From Pontivivens ytuae (GTDB taxonomy: Bacteria; Pseudomonadota; Alphaproteobacteria; Rhodobacterales; Rhodobacteraceae): a stretch of DNA of 64,000 bases. The DNA is taken from assembly GCF_015679265.1 (NCBI RefSeq), contig NZ_CP064942.1, positions 1-64,000 of the forward strand, written 5' to 3'. The notes below the pieces were generated by a model. It made no database searches and had not been told where the DNA came from. It worked only from the letters and a program-made list of their open reading frames with translations. This document shows positions 47,501 through 59,500 of the stretch, piece by piece (positions within the stretch are counted from its first letter, which is position 1; each line of letters opens with the position of its first letter). The translations under genes were made by a program, and so were the position numbers.

Positions 47501-50500
47501 GCTCCGGCGTTCCGGCCCAGTCGTCGAGGCCGCCGGTCCAGTTCTCCGCCGGGTCCTCCACATGGACGCGTAGCTTCTCGGTGCCCGCATCCGTCACGAT
47601 CTCGGAGGCGATGATGCTGCCCGCGCGATCCGAATAGGTGATGGCCGTGCCGAGCTCCGGCTTGCCGTCGGTCACCCGTAGCTTCATCCAGCCGTCGGTA
47701 TTGCCCGCCGTGCCGGGGAAGTAGCTCTCCACCGTGAAGTAGGCGCTGCCCTGCTGGAGTTGCTTGCCCACCAGACCGCTGTAATCGGTGTCGCCGGACA
47801 GGTTGCTCAACGTCATGGTGCCAGCGTCGAGTGCGATCTCCGCCCCGTCCGCGATGGCAACCTTGCCGGAGGCGACGCCGAGGTCGAGGGAGGTCTCGCC
47901 CTTCGGGATCAGCTTCAGCGCCTCGACGGCGACCGAAAGCCCCGTCATCTCGCCGATGAAGACCTGCGCGGGCGGACGCTCGCCCACCGGCACACTGAGG
48001 TCGAGTCCGAAGATCACGTCGAAGCGCATCTCGGCCTTCGCCTTCGCCTTGACCGTCGCCCCGGCGGAGAAGGCCAGCGGGCCGAGATCGGCGCCGCCCA
48101 GCAGCTCCTCGGACAGGTCGTCCTGATCGACATCCATGCTGACTTCGCGGTCGAAGCCGTAATCCGTGACCGCCATGGTCAGGCGCAGCTTGTCCGTGGT
48201 GCCGCCTTGGGTCTCGTAGGGCTCCAGTGCGACGGCCACCGTCGGCGCGGTGCCGTCGGAGGGCAGGATCGCCTCCAGCGCATCGGTCAGCAGGCTTTCG
48301 AGCTTGGTGAGCGAGGCCGCAGGCGCATCGCGCAGGGCCGCGATCTCGTCCCGGATGCCGCCGATGCCGGTGAGGTCCGCGAGGCTCTTGTTGAGGAACG
48401 GCAGCTCCGCGTCGATCAGGCCGCCCTGCCCATCGGTGCCCATCATGACGTCGAGCGCCATCAGGATGCCGTCGATCACCTGCGCGTAGCTCAGCCCCTC
48501 CTTGAGGGAGGCGATGTTGCCCGCGACCTCGCGGTAGCGATCGGTGAGGTAGGTGGAGAGCGCGTCGGGCACCGTGACCTCGGGCAGCGCGACGTTCGCG
48601 CCCTCGAAGTTCGCGCGGGCCGACACGATACCGGTGGCGAAATCGCTCGCAGACAGGCGGATCGTCATGGGCAGGAAGAGCCCGATCTCGCCGCTCGCCT
48701 GCGCGCTGAGGCTGATGGCGTCGGCCTCGCGGGCCAGCGTGTCGCCCGCAACTTCGTTGGCGCCGGAGCCGGAGGTCGCGCGGAACGCACCTGTCTGGTC
48801 GAAGGCGACCGTGATCTCGCCGGTGCCGACGGACAGAACCCGCCCGGTGCGCCCGTCCGCGGTGGTGAAGGCGTCACCTGCGGTCAGGCCCGCCGTGTCG
48901 GTCTCGATGGTCTCGGCCACGTAGAGCGCGATCGTCGCGGACCCGTCGGAGAGGCCCACGACCGTGCCCTGCTGGCCCGTCACGCTGCCGGTCACCATGT
49001 CGCCGAGGCGCAGGCCCGCGCCATCGGTCGCCACGATCTGATAGCGCGCGGCACTCAGGGTCGCAGCGTCCGCCGTCACGGCGGCTCCGGTGGTAACACG
49101 GCGCAGCACGGCCTCGTCGCCATCGGATGCACCGTCGATCGCAGCACCCGCATCGGCATCCACATCGGCGGAGAAACCAGAGGCGTCGGCCGCGGTGACC
49201 GTCAGCAGGACGCCCGCGAACTGAACCTTGTCGCCGACTTGGGCATCGCCGAAGGCGGTGCTGGCGATGGTGACTTCGGCCCCGGCCGCGCCGGTGACGT
49301 CCAGCTCCTCGTACTGGGCCGGCGCGCTCTCATCGACCGTGGTCGTCGCGGGATCGTCGGCGACCGCCGCCGCCGTCTGGCGCCGCAGCACCCAGCCGTC
49401 GGTCGGATCGAACCCGGCGCGGTCGAAATCGGCCTCGCTCCAGGTGAGCGTCCCGCCATCGACGCTCAGGCTGGAGGAGACAAGGTTCAGCGTCGACCCG
49501 TCGTTCCAGTAGAGCTCGTAGTCGGAGATGTCCGCGGTCAGCGTCACGCCGCTGATGTCGAGGCTGAGCGTTCGCGTGATATCGCCGCTCTCCACCGTGT
49601 CGGTGGCCAGCGTGGCCCGGGTGACGGGAACGAACTGCCCGGCCCCGGCAAAGCCCGCAGCGCCCTCGCCGAGCAGCAGCATGCCGTTCTCGGTGCCAAG
49701 GATCCGCGCCTCGACACTGCCGCCTCCGACGGTCTGGCGCACATGGGTGGCACCCGCGAAGTCCGCCGGATCGACGTCGAGCAGCCAGCCGCCCGTGATT
49801 TCGGAGGCCGTGATCGCGCTCGTCTCCGACGCGGAGCCGAGGCCCACATAGCCGCGCCCGTCCGCATCCACGATGCCGACGCTGATGCTCGCCTGACCCG
49901 CCTGGTCGGCCACGTTGGTGAGCGGTCCGAGCTCCGTCGCGAGGCTCGCGACATGAAGCGTGCCGGACGGAATCCCCCCGTCGAGTGCGCGCAGCTCAAC
50001 CGTGCCGCGCCCGCGATCGTGGGACGTCACCTCGAACCAGTGCGCCCCGTCCGTGAGCAGCCGCACCTGATCGAGCCAATCACCGATGCGGTCGGCATCC
50101 GCGCCGACATTGACCGTGATCCGCTCCACGCCCGGCACCAGCGCGCCGACCGCGGCCGAGCCGACCGTCAGCGAGGGTGCGGCCAGCGTGTCACCCGCCA
50201 CCGGCAGGCCATCATGGCCGACCGCGCGCAGCCAGAGGCCCGTCGCCGTGGCGTCCGTCACCTCGAAGATCCGGCCGGTGCCGTCGATCAGGTAGGTCCC
50301 CTCCAGCGTCGACAGCGCGACGCCGGCGGTCGCCTCGACCAGCGTGCGCGTGGTGCCGTCCGTGCCCAAGCGGCTGCCTTCGATGGCGCCCAGCGTGACG
50401 TCGCCGGTGAGCGCTGAGACGGCACCGCCGAACGTGCCCTGCGCAACCTCCTGCCCGTCGCTGAACGCGATCACCCGGTCCGGGCTGCCCGACAGCGTCT

Positions 50501-53500
50501 CGTCCGGGGTCTCGGCCCGCAGCGCCACCGTGCCGTCCGAGGCCGCGAGGCTCTCGATCGTGCCGGTCCATGCGCCGGAGACGAGCTTGTCGCCCACCTG
50601 CACGTAGCGCTGGCCACCGGCCGCAAGCTCCGCCGTCAGCCGGTCGGTGGCCGCGGGGCTCGCCTCGGTCACGGTATAGCCACCCGTGGCGGGCACCGTG
50701 CCGTTGTCGTTGAGCGCGAACAACTCCTCCGCCGTGCCGAAGGCGCCGACGGGGCCGAGCACGACCAGCGTGCCCGTCTCGTGATCCCAGCTCTGCACGA
50801 CGCCATAGGTGCCGTCCTGCACCACCGCATCGCCGACCGCGAAGTCGTCGGCCGTCATCGGTGTGTTGCCGCGGTTTATGGTGAGCGTGACCTCGCGCGC
50901 CTCGGCACCCGTATCGATCCAGAGCGCCCCACCCTCCAGCGAGAACTGCGGGTCGAAGGCGTTGCCGAGCAGCGCGCGCACCTTGTCGGAGAGACCCACG
51001 CCGGAGCCCGCACCGGTCTGCACGTCCATCCCGACCCCGACCGTGAGGCCGGAGCTCGTGAGCAGCCGCGCATCCGCACCGGTCAGCCCGGTCCCGACGA
51101 TGGCTAGGTCGAGCGCCGCACGCGCCGTCCCGAACACCGAGCCTGCCAGCGAGAAGGCACCCGACAGCGCCTCACCCGCGATCGGGCCGATATCGCCCAG
51201 ATCGGCGAGGTCGAGGGAGAGCGTCAGCGCCTCCTCGAAGAACTGGTCGAGCGAGAGGCCGACGCGCACCGCCCAGTTGCGGTTGGTCAGATCGCCGAGC
51301 TCCGCCGCGAGATCGGCGCGGTTCGCGTCGTCGATCTCCACATAATCGAGGGTGAGCGTGCCTTCGGGCAGCCCCGCCTCCGCCGCCGCCTGCGCGGCCC
51401 AGGCCGCGAGGTCATCCGGTTGGCCCGCCGTGTCGAGCGCGTCGATCAGCGCGGTGAGCTTGGCGCGCAGGCCCGTGGCCTCGTCCAGCGTCTGGCCCGC
51501 GAAAGGCAGTTCGGTGTCGAGGAACGCGCCCGCCGCGTCGCCATCGACCATCATCTCCAGCGCGCTCTTCAGATGCGCGACCAGCTCGGCCGGGGTCATC
51601 ACCTTCAGCCGCTCCAGCGCCTCGTCCACCTGCGTCTCGACGGAGGAGAGCGTGATCGTCGGCTTCACCGTGACGAGGGAGGCGAGATCGAAGCTCGGCA
51701 GGCTCGCACCCGCGACGAGATCCGCCAGCGTCTCGGTCACGTCGAGCTCTGCGACCTTGAGGCCGCCAGTCGTCGTCCGAACCTCCAGATCGAGGTCGAT
51801 GGCCGCATCCAGCGTCGGCACCAGGTCGCTGCGGTCGAAGACCGGCAGATCGCCGAGCGTGACGGTGCTCGCCGCCAGTGCCGCGGCCATGGCGGAGGCG
51901 TCGCCGCCTTCCACCAGCGCCTGCCCGTCCGCGTCGAGGCCGAAGAGCACGGCGACAACCTCACCGGTCGTTCCATCGACGGACAGGACGCGACCCGCAA
52001 TCCCGGCCTCGGCAAAGAAGAGGTCCGACGTGGTCGCGCCGGAGGCCTCGCTCAGCGGTTCCAGCCCGGCGAGCACGTCCGCCGCCGCCGTGGTGTCGAG
52101 CGTCAGCGTATAGGCGATGCCGGTGGAATCGCCCACCTGCACATCGGTCGCGGTGGCGGCATCGGCAGAGCGGGTGCCGTCATTGTCAACGGCCTCCACC
52201 ACCACGTCTGTCCACGCGCCAGTCCACTCGCCCGCCGGAACGGCGACGGAGAGGACCGCGCCGTCCGTGCCGAGGATCGGCAGCGCCATGGATTTCGCCA
52301 CGCTGCCTTCGGTGAAGCTCACCAGCACGTGGGAGTAGTTCGCGAACCGGTCCGCGTCGCCCGCGGTCAGCGTCAGATCCATCTGGGTACTGCCGGCGCG
52401 CACCGCGCCGCTGACATCCAGGGCGGAGTTCGCGATCACCCGACGCAGCGCCTCACCCGCCTCGATCTGGGAGGAGACGTCGCCGTCGAGCAGCATCTGC
52501 GAGCCCGCCGCGGTGATGACGCCGAAGGCGCCGGTCGCGGCCGCATCCCAATCCGCGCCAGTCGTCCGGCTCAGCCGGTCGAAGAGATCCGCATTGACCA
52601 CCCGCACCGAGCCACCAAGGGCCGCAGGCTGGCTGAGCGTGACCAGCGTCAGCGCCTCGACCGCACCGGTCGCTGCCGTCACCGCGCCCGCATCGGCAAC
52701 GGTGCCGGAGATCAGGTGCCGCCCGGCCGCCGTATCGGGCACCGCGAAGCTCAGCGTTGCTGGTCCGTCGCCCGCTGCATTGGTCAGCGCCGCGCGACCG
52801 CCCTCGACATAGAGGCCGACGCCGGAGGCACCGCCGAGCGTGAGGCTCGCCGACACGTCCTCCGCCGCGGCACTCAGCGTGAAATCGAGACCCGTCGCGT
52901 CACCGATATAGAGCCGCGGCTCGATCAGGTCGGCATCAGTCGCCAGATCGCCCAGCCGCCGCTGCGACAGGTCCACCGGCAGCTCCGCGCCCATGACAAG
53001 CGTGCCGGTCACGCCAGCCTCGATACTCGCCTGTGCCGAGAGACCCCCGGCCACGAAATCATCGGAGCCCACGTCGAAGAGATCGGCGAGCGTGAGGTCG
53101 AGATTGGCACCCTCGGTCCGCGTATCCTCGAAGGTCAGGCGCATCTCCAGCGCCTGCACCGGCGCGCCTTGCGTCCAGATCGAGCCCGGCTGCGCCGCGA
53201 GGCTCAGCACGAAGACCGGCGGGTTGGTCCAGCCGGTGAGCTTCGCGATCTGCTCGTTGACCAGTTCCTCGACGGCGAGGAGCTGGTTGGCATAACCGCC
53301 CGTCACGGCCTTCACCGCGTTCAGGCCCGTCTCGATCGCGGTGAAGAGCTGCGCGACCGGCAGCAGGTCCCCGATGGAGCGGCCGGCGATGGGCAGGTCC
53401 ATCTCGAGGAAGCTGTCGCCGCCGCCGTTCTCCAGCCAGTCGCTCATCCCGTCGGCGAGGCCGATCAGGTCGTCGATGGTCAGCGCCGAGAACTCGTCGA

Positions 53501-56500
53501 GCTGCGGCATCAGCACCGCGCGCAGGTCGGGCGTGAAGCCGGTGGGCAGGCCCGTGATCTCGAGCGCCGTCTCCACGCTGGAGCCGCCCCAGGCTAAGGA
53601 GCCTTCCAGAACCGCGTTCTCGAACGGCGTGATCTGGGTGCCGTTGTCGTCGAACTCGATACGGGTGAGCTCGTCGTTGTAGTCGCGGTAGAGGTCGAGC
53701 CCCGCGCGCACCGCGCCCTCGGCCTCGATGGTCAGCGCACCGCCGGAGGCGCGCGTCACCGTGAACCCAGCCCCCGAGGTGTCGAGCTGGTCGGCAAGCG
53801 CGTCGTCGGTGAGCGTCGCACCGTCCTTCGACAACAGGATCTCGGAATCGAGCGCCCGCAGGCCGTAGGTGCCGAGGCTGCCCGCGTCGATGGCGAAGCT
53901 CACATCGGCGGGGCCGACCCGACCGAGGGTCTTCACATCGAGCAGGGTCTGCTCGCCGGTGCCCCAATCGATGGAGCCGTCAGCCGCTATCTCAACATCG
54001 ATGTCGAGCGCCAGCGACAGCGCATATTCGAACTGCGCGCCATCGGCGGAGATCTTCAGGAGCGACGGATCCGTAAGGCCGAGGCCCGCCAGTCCTGCCC
54101 CCGCAAGGTCGAGCGAGGATAGATCAAGGCCGAGATCCACCAGACCGGCCACGAGCCGGTCGCCGTCGATCGTCAGCGCGAGGGTGCCGGGCGTCGCACC
54201 CTCCTCCACCGTGACGAGCAGCTCGTCGGGCGCGAAGAACAGCGGGTTGCCCGCCTCGGTCATCGCGTCGTGAATGATGGCGGCGGCGAATTCCGGCGCG
54301 CGGTCGCGGCCTGCCGCCAGCGCATCCTGCGCGGCGGTCAGTGCGACGCGCAGGCCGGTCAGCTCCTCGATGCTCTGCCCGATGCCTGGGAGAACCGTGT
54401 CGAGCAGATCATGCGCCCCCGCAGGATCGCCGAGCACCTGTGCCACGATCTCGTCGAAGGCCGTGACGAGGCCCGAGAGGTCGGTCCAGCCCGCGACGCC
54501 TGCACCGAACGCATTGCGCGCGGCCTCGACCAGATCGCCGGAGGCGAGCGTGAGGCTCGGCGCCGTAAGCGTTCCGTCTTCGAGCGAGGCTGTCAGCGTC
54601 GCGGTGCCCAGATCGGCGGTTGTGCCGCCAAGCTCTGCCTCGACCTCCAGCTCCGTGTCGGAGGTCAGCGAGACGGCCATGGTCGGCTGCACCGCGGTGC
54701 CGCCGAGCGTCGGCAGGACGGCGGTCCAGATCGGGTTCTCGCCGCCGAAGCCCACGGAGATGTCCGCCGTCGCCAGCGTCGTGCCAGAGGCTGAGCCCAG
54801 CGTCACCGCCGCCCCCGCCGTGCCGAGCAGCGGCAGGTCGAAGGACAGCAGGTCGGCACCCGCCGCAAGCTCCAGCCGCGCTTCCGCATCGATCCGGCTG
54901 CCGAAGGTGTCGAGCAGCACCAGCGGGATCGCTTGCGCCGTGTCGATCACCATCGTGGCGACCTCAGAGCCCTGACGGTCCGCGCCATAGACCCGGATCG
55001 TGTCGCCGCTCTCCACCGCGCCGGTGGCGAGGACCAGACCGACGGAGCCGGAGCTCACGGCCGGTGAAGCGAGCGTACCGGTGCCGACGACGTCGCCACC
55101 GCGCACGACCTCGAACCACGCGCCAGCGGCCGCGCTGCCCACGCCGCCCGTGACGGTGGCGGCGATAGTGCGCAGGTCGATGTCGAGGCGCACCTGCCCC
55201 AGCAGCCCCTCCGCATCGCCAAGGGCGGTGCCCGCGGACACCGCGGTGACGGTCGCACTCGTCCCGTCGATCGCGAAGGTCCAGCCGGTGCGATCCGCGT
55301 CGTCCCAGGTCGTCCACGTGATGTCGAGATCGGTGCCGGAGATGCCGGTGATCTCACCCATCGCGCGCACGCCGCCCGCATCGGAATACGTGACCGTGTC
55401 GCCCACCGATCCCGCGGCGGCGTCCAGCGTCACGGTGTTCTGCCGCTCCTGCGCCACCCGGATCTCGGAGGTCACTGGCAGCTCTAGCGTGTTCAGCCCG
55501 GCATCGAGCACCACGCGGTTGAGCACCCAGCCTGTGCGATCAGCGCTGTCGTCCCAGCTCTGCCATTCGACGCGCAGCACGGTGCGGTCGGCCTGCATCT
55601 CGACCGCGCGGATCACGCCCTGCGCGCGCAGCACGCCATCGGCATCGCGCCATTCCAGCGGATCGCCCTCGCCCAGCGTGTAGCCGGTGCCGAGGTCCTG
55701 CGGCGCGGGATCGATGATCGAGAGCACCCGCTCGTAGCGCCCGACAGCACCTTCGAGCGCCACGGTCACGCCATCCACCGTGGCGTCCGGCAGCGGGATG
55801 CCCAAGAGTTCGGAGAACGTCTCCAACCCGATATCGTCGATCGCCGGTGCCGTCGCAGGCGCGCGCAGCTCCAGGATCACGCTCATCATATTGCGCGTGA
55901 GGGCATCCACCGTCTCGGGCGCATCGACCACAGCCGTCAGCGTGCCGCCCGACACGCCGGAGAGTGCGTCGTTCAGGATGTCCTGGAGCTGCGCCGCAGC
56001 CGTCGACGGCGCGGAGGCGATGGCCGCCTGGATCGCGTCGAGTCCGGCATCGAGATTCAGGAGCTCCGCCAGGGACTTGCCGATCAGCGGCAGCTCCTGG
56101 TGCAGCACGTCGGTGCCGGTCGCGCTGAAATCGGCATTGGTGAGGGCAGACAGCGCCGCGTCGAGCTGCGTGGCGAGGTCGGCGAGGTCGAAATCCTCCA
56201 GCCCGACCAGCGCCGGGCTCGTCACCGGGGCCAGCGACGGCGGCGTGACCGTGACCTCGGGCGTGGCATCCGCCGCGGCGGTGATCGGATCGGCGGGCAG
56301 CGTGCTCTTCTGCCCGAACGTGACGGAGACGGCCGCCGCACTCGGCACCGTCGCATCCGCGGTGGCGGACAGGTCGGCCGACAGCCCGGAGGCGTTCAGC
56401 GCGGCATTGGTGGTGACGCTGCCGAGATCCGACCAGCTGTCGCCGAGGTCGAGCGTGACGCTCGCCTGATCCTCAGCCTGCGCCAGCGTGACCGTTGCGG

Positions 56501-59500
56501 CAGAGAAGTCGAAGCTGACGGCCGTGCCGTCGACGCTCACCTGCGCCGCGCCGCCGGAGCCCGCGCGGTCCAGCGTGATTACACCGGCCGTCCCGTCCGC
56601 ATCGCGCACGTCGAAGCCGAATCCGGTGCCCGAGCCGATCTGTGTCGTCGCCGGATCGCCGTTCATCGCCAGCACAAAGCGCGGCGCGAGGCGGAGCAGC
56701 GCATCGCCCTCCCGCGTCACGCCGCCGCCGATGGCGCTGCCTGCGGGCAGGCCCAGCATCGCCTCGATCGCGGTAGCATCCAGATCCGCCTCCGCCGTGA
56801 AGGCCACGTCGAAGATCGGGTTGAGCTCCAGGATGAGCCGCGGCGTCTGCACGCCGCCCACATCCGTCGGCATCACGTCATAGCGCAGCGACACCGCATC
56901 CGGCAGGCTCGCATCGTGGCCGGGCTGCGCGTTGACCGCGCCCGCGTCGGCGAACACGCCCTCCAGCGCTGTGACCAGCGCCGAAAGCGCGACGCTGTCC
57001 TGATCGGCACCGTTCACCGCGATCCAGTCGGAGAGCGCCTGCAGGCCGAGCCGCTCGAAGAGGGTCACGCCGCCCTGCTCGATGATCCCGGCCAGCGTCA
57101 GACCGCCCGCATATGGGACCTCGACGGCGAGCACGTCGCCGAAGAGGTCGCCGGCGAGCCGCGTCTCCAGCGCATCGAGCGCGCCGCCGATGTCGCGCAC
57201 CACGTTGAAGGAGGTGCCGGGGCGCAAGTCGATCGCGCTCGCGGTCTGCCCGCCGAAATCGCCGACGATGCCGGTCGCGTTGATCGTGCCGTCGGTGAAC
57301 CGGGCGATGTTCTCGAGCCGCGGCAGCGTGTCGTCGATCAGATCGACGATGATCGCAGACTCCGTACCGCCCGCCCCGTCGCGGGTGTCGATGGCGATGG
57401 TCAGGTTCGCGTCGCCGTCCATCTGCGGCAGGATCTCGCCGCTCAGATCAGCGGCGGCGGCGGCAAAGGTCCAGCGCGGCGCGAAGATGAGGCGCGACGT
57501 GGCGGATTCCAGCATCTGGAAGGTCTGATCACCGATGGTCACGGTGCTCGTCGAGGCACCGCCATCACCCACCGTGGAGCGGAGCGGGACACCGAGCAGC
57601 GGGTTGCCCGCGCTGCCGTCGTTCGGCGTGAGGGCCAGACCGCCCTCGACATGCGAGATCTCCACGAAGCTTTCGAACTGCGCGCCCGTGCGCTTCAGCC
57701 CTATATCCACCGTTATGTCGAGATCGGCGACAAGGCGCAGCGCGTCGGGCAGCGCTATGTTCTCGAGGTCGAGGCCCGTGCCCTCCAGATCGAAGAGGTC
57801 GGCCACGCCGCTCTCGATCACGGTGCTCAGCACATCCTCCAGCGCCACCGAGTAGCGCAGCTCGTCGAGGAGCCCGTCATTGACCGTCTGCGCGCCGGTC
57901 ATGCCGGCGATGCTGTCGAGCGCTGCGATCAGCGCGGCCGTGTCGCGCGCATCCTCGACGCCCGCATGGGCCGCGGCACTGACGGCGGCGGCGAGGCGCG
58001 TCGCGACCTCCGAGCCCAGCGTGTCGAGCGTGGCCCCGTCCGTGTCGAGGATATCAAGGAAGCTTCGCCCGCCCAGGAGCGGGATCGGAGCCGACATGAA
58101 GTCGCTGTCGGAAGCCCCTGTATCCACGGCAGATTTCAGGAGTGCCGTCAGCGGATCATCCGCCGTGCCCGCACCCGTGAGCCAGCCATCGGTGATCCGG
58201 TCCGCGGTCTCGTTCAGCGCGGCAGTCAGCTCCGCCTCCGCATCGTTGACGAGGAAGCGCTCCACCCCGTCGATGCCGAGCGCCGCGAAGCCGTCCGCGG
58301 TGAAGTCGAGCACCGTTGCCTCACCGCCGATGGTCGTGGGCAGGCGCATCAGCCAGCCCGCCGATGCACTGTCGTCCAACGTCATCAGCGGCACCGCCCC
58401 GCCGGGCAGGTCGCTGCCGGGGGCCGCCGTCTCGACCACCGCGCTCAGCGCGAAGGCGCCGCCGGTCGTCGTGACCGGCCCAATCCCGCCGAGGTCCAGG
58501 GTCAGCGCCGCGCTGCCGCTGAGCCCCGCGCTGCCATCTGCCAGCGCATCGGGGGAGAAGGTGCCGAGCGCCTGATCGCCCATGACGACGTCGAGGCTCA
58601 GCGCCTCGTCCAGATCGGCGAAAGTGGTACGGAAGGTGAGCTTGCCATCCTCGGTCACCAGCTCGACCTTGGCCTGCGCCTTGGCGCTCAGCCGGGTCTT
58701 CGCGGTCCGGGACGAGAGGGCCCCGCCGACGGCGAAGGACAGCGCCGAGATGGCGGAGAAGTCGAGCACCCGGTCGGGCAGCGCCACGTTCGAGCGCGAG
58801 AAATCGACCGTGTAGCCCGAGGCCGCGTCGCCGCTGATCCCGAAGCCGGTCAGCGCGTTCAGATCGGCGAGGAAGTCGGAGAGCGTGTCACTGCCGGCCC
58901 CCGCCTCGATCGCGTCGGTCAGCGCCGTCCGCATCCACTCATCGAGGTCGTCGGCCCCGGCGGCCCCCGTTGCGAGGTCATAAAGGGAAACGCCCAGCGG
59001 CGGAACGGTGGCGGCGAGGTCCGGGATCGCCCCCAGCGCATCGAGCCATGCGCCCGCGAAATCCGCATCCACGGTGGACAGCTTGAGCTGGTAGAGCGCC
59101 GCGATATCGTCCGCCGCATCCAGGAAGCCCGCCGTCCCGGTGTCGAGCGCGCGCAGGTCGCGCAGCGCATCGGCGCCGGAGAAGCTGAGCGTGTAGACGC
59201 CGTTGAGCTCCGCCAGCGCCGCCGTCAGCCCGCCCGCATTGCGCGGATCGGCGAAGGACAGCTCGAAGGTCGCTGTGGCGGTGGTGTCCGTCTCCGGCTG
59301 CCAGATACCGCCCGTCAGCTCCAGCCCCTGCCGGATCTCGACGGTCAGGATCGTGCCGGTACCTCCCTCGGCCTGCGCCAGAAGCACCGACGGTTCGCCC
59401 GGCAGGTCGCTGTCGAGGCGCGCCCAGATCGGGTCGCCATCGCTCGCAATCTCCAGCGCAGGGCGCATCTTCAGCCCAATACTGAGGTCGGTGTCAGGGG

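Noticed and set aside
40188..47573. 2,461-residue open frame on the + strand opposite the giant gene
   Set aside because: Composition is rich in Arg, Gly, Asp and Glu with no recognisable domain. It mirrors the codon bias of the GC-rich giant gene on the other strand, as do similar frames at 56100-61043, 32319-35645, 28914-32147 and 20154-22286.
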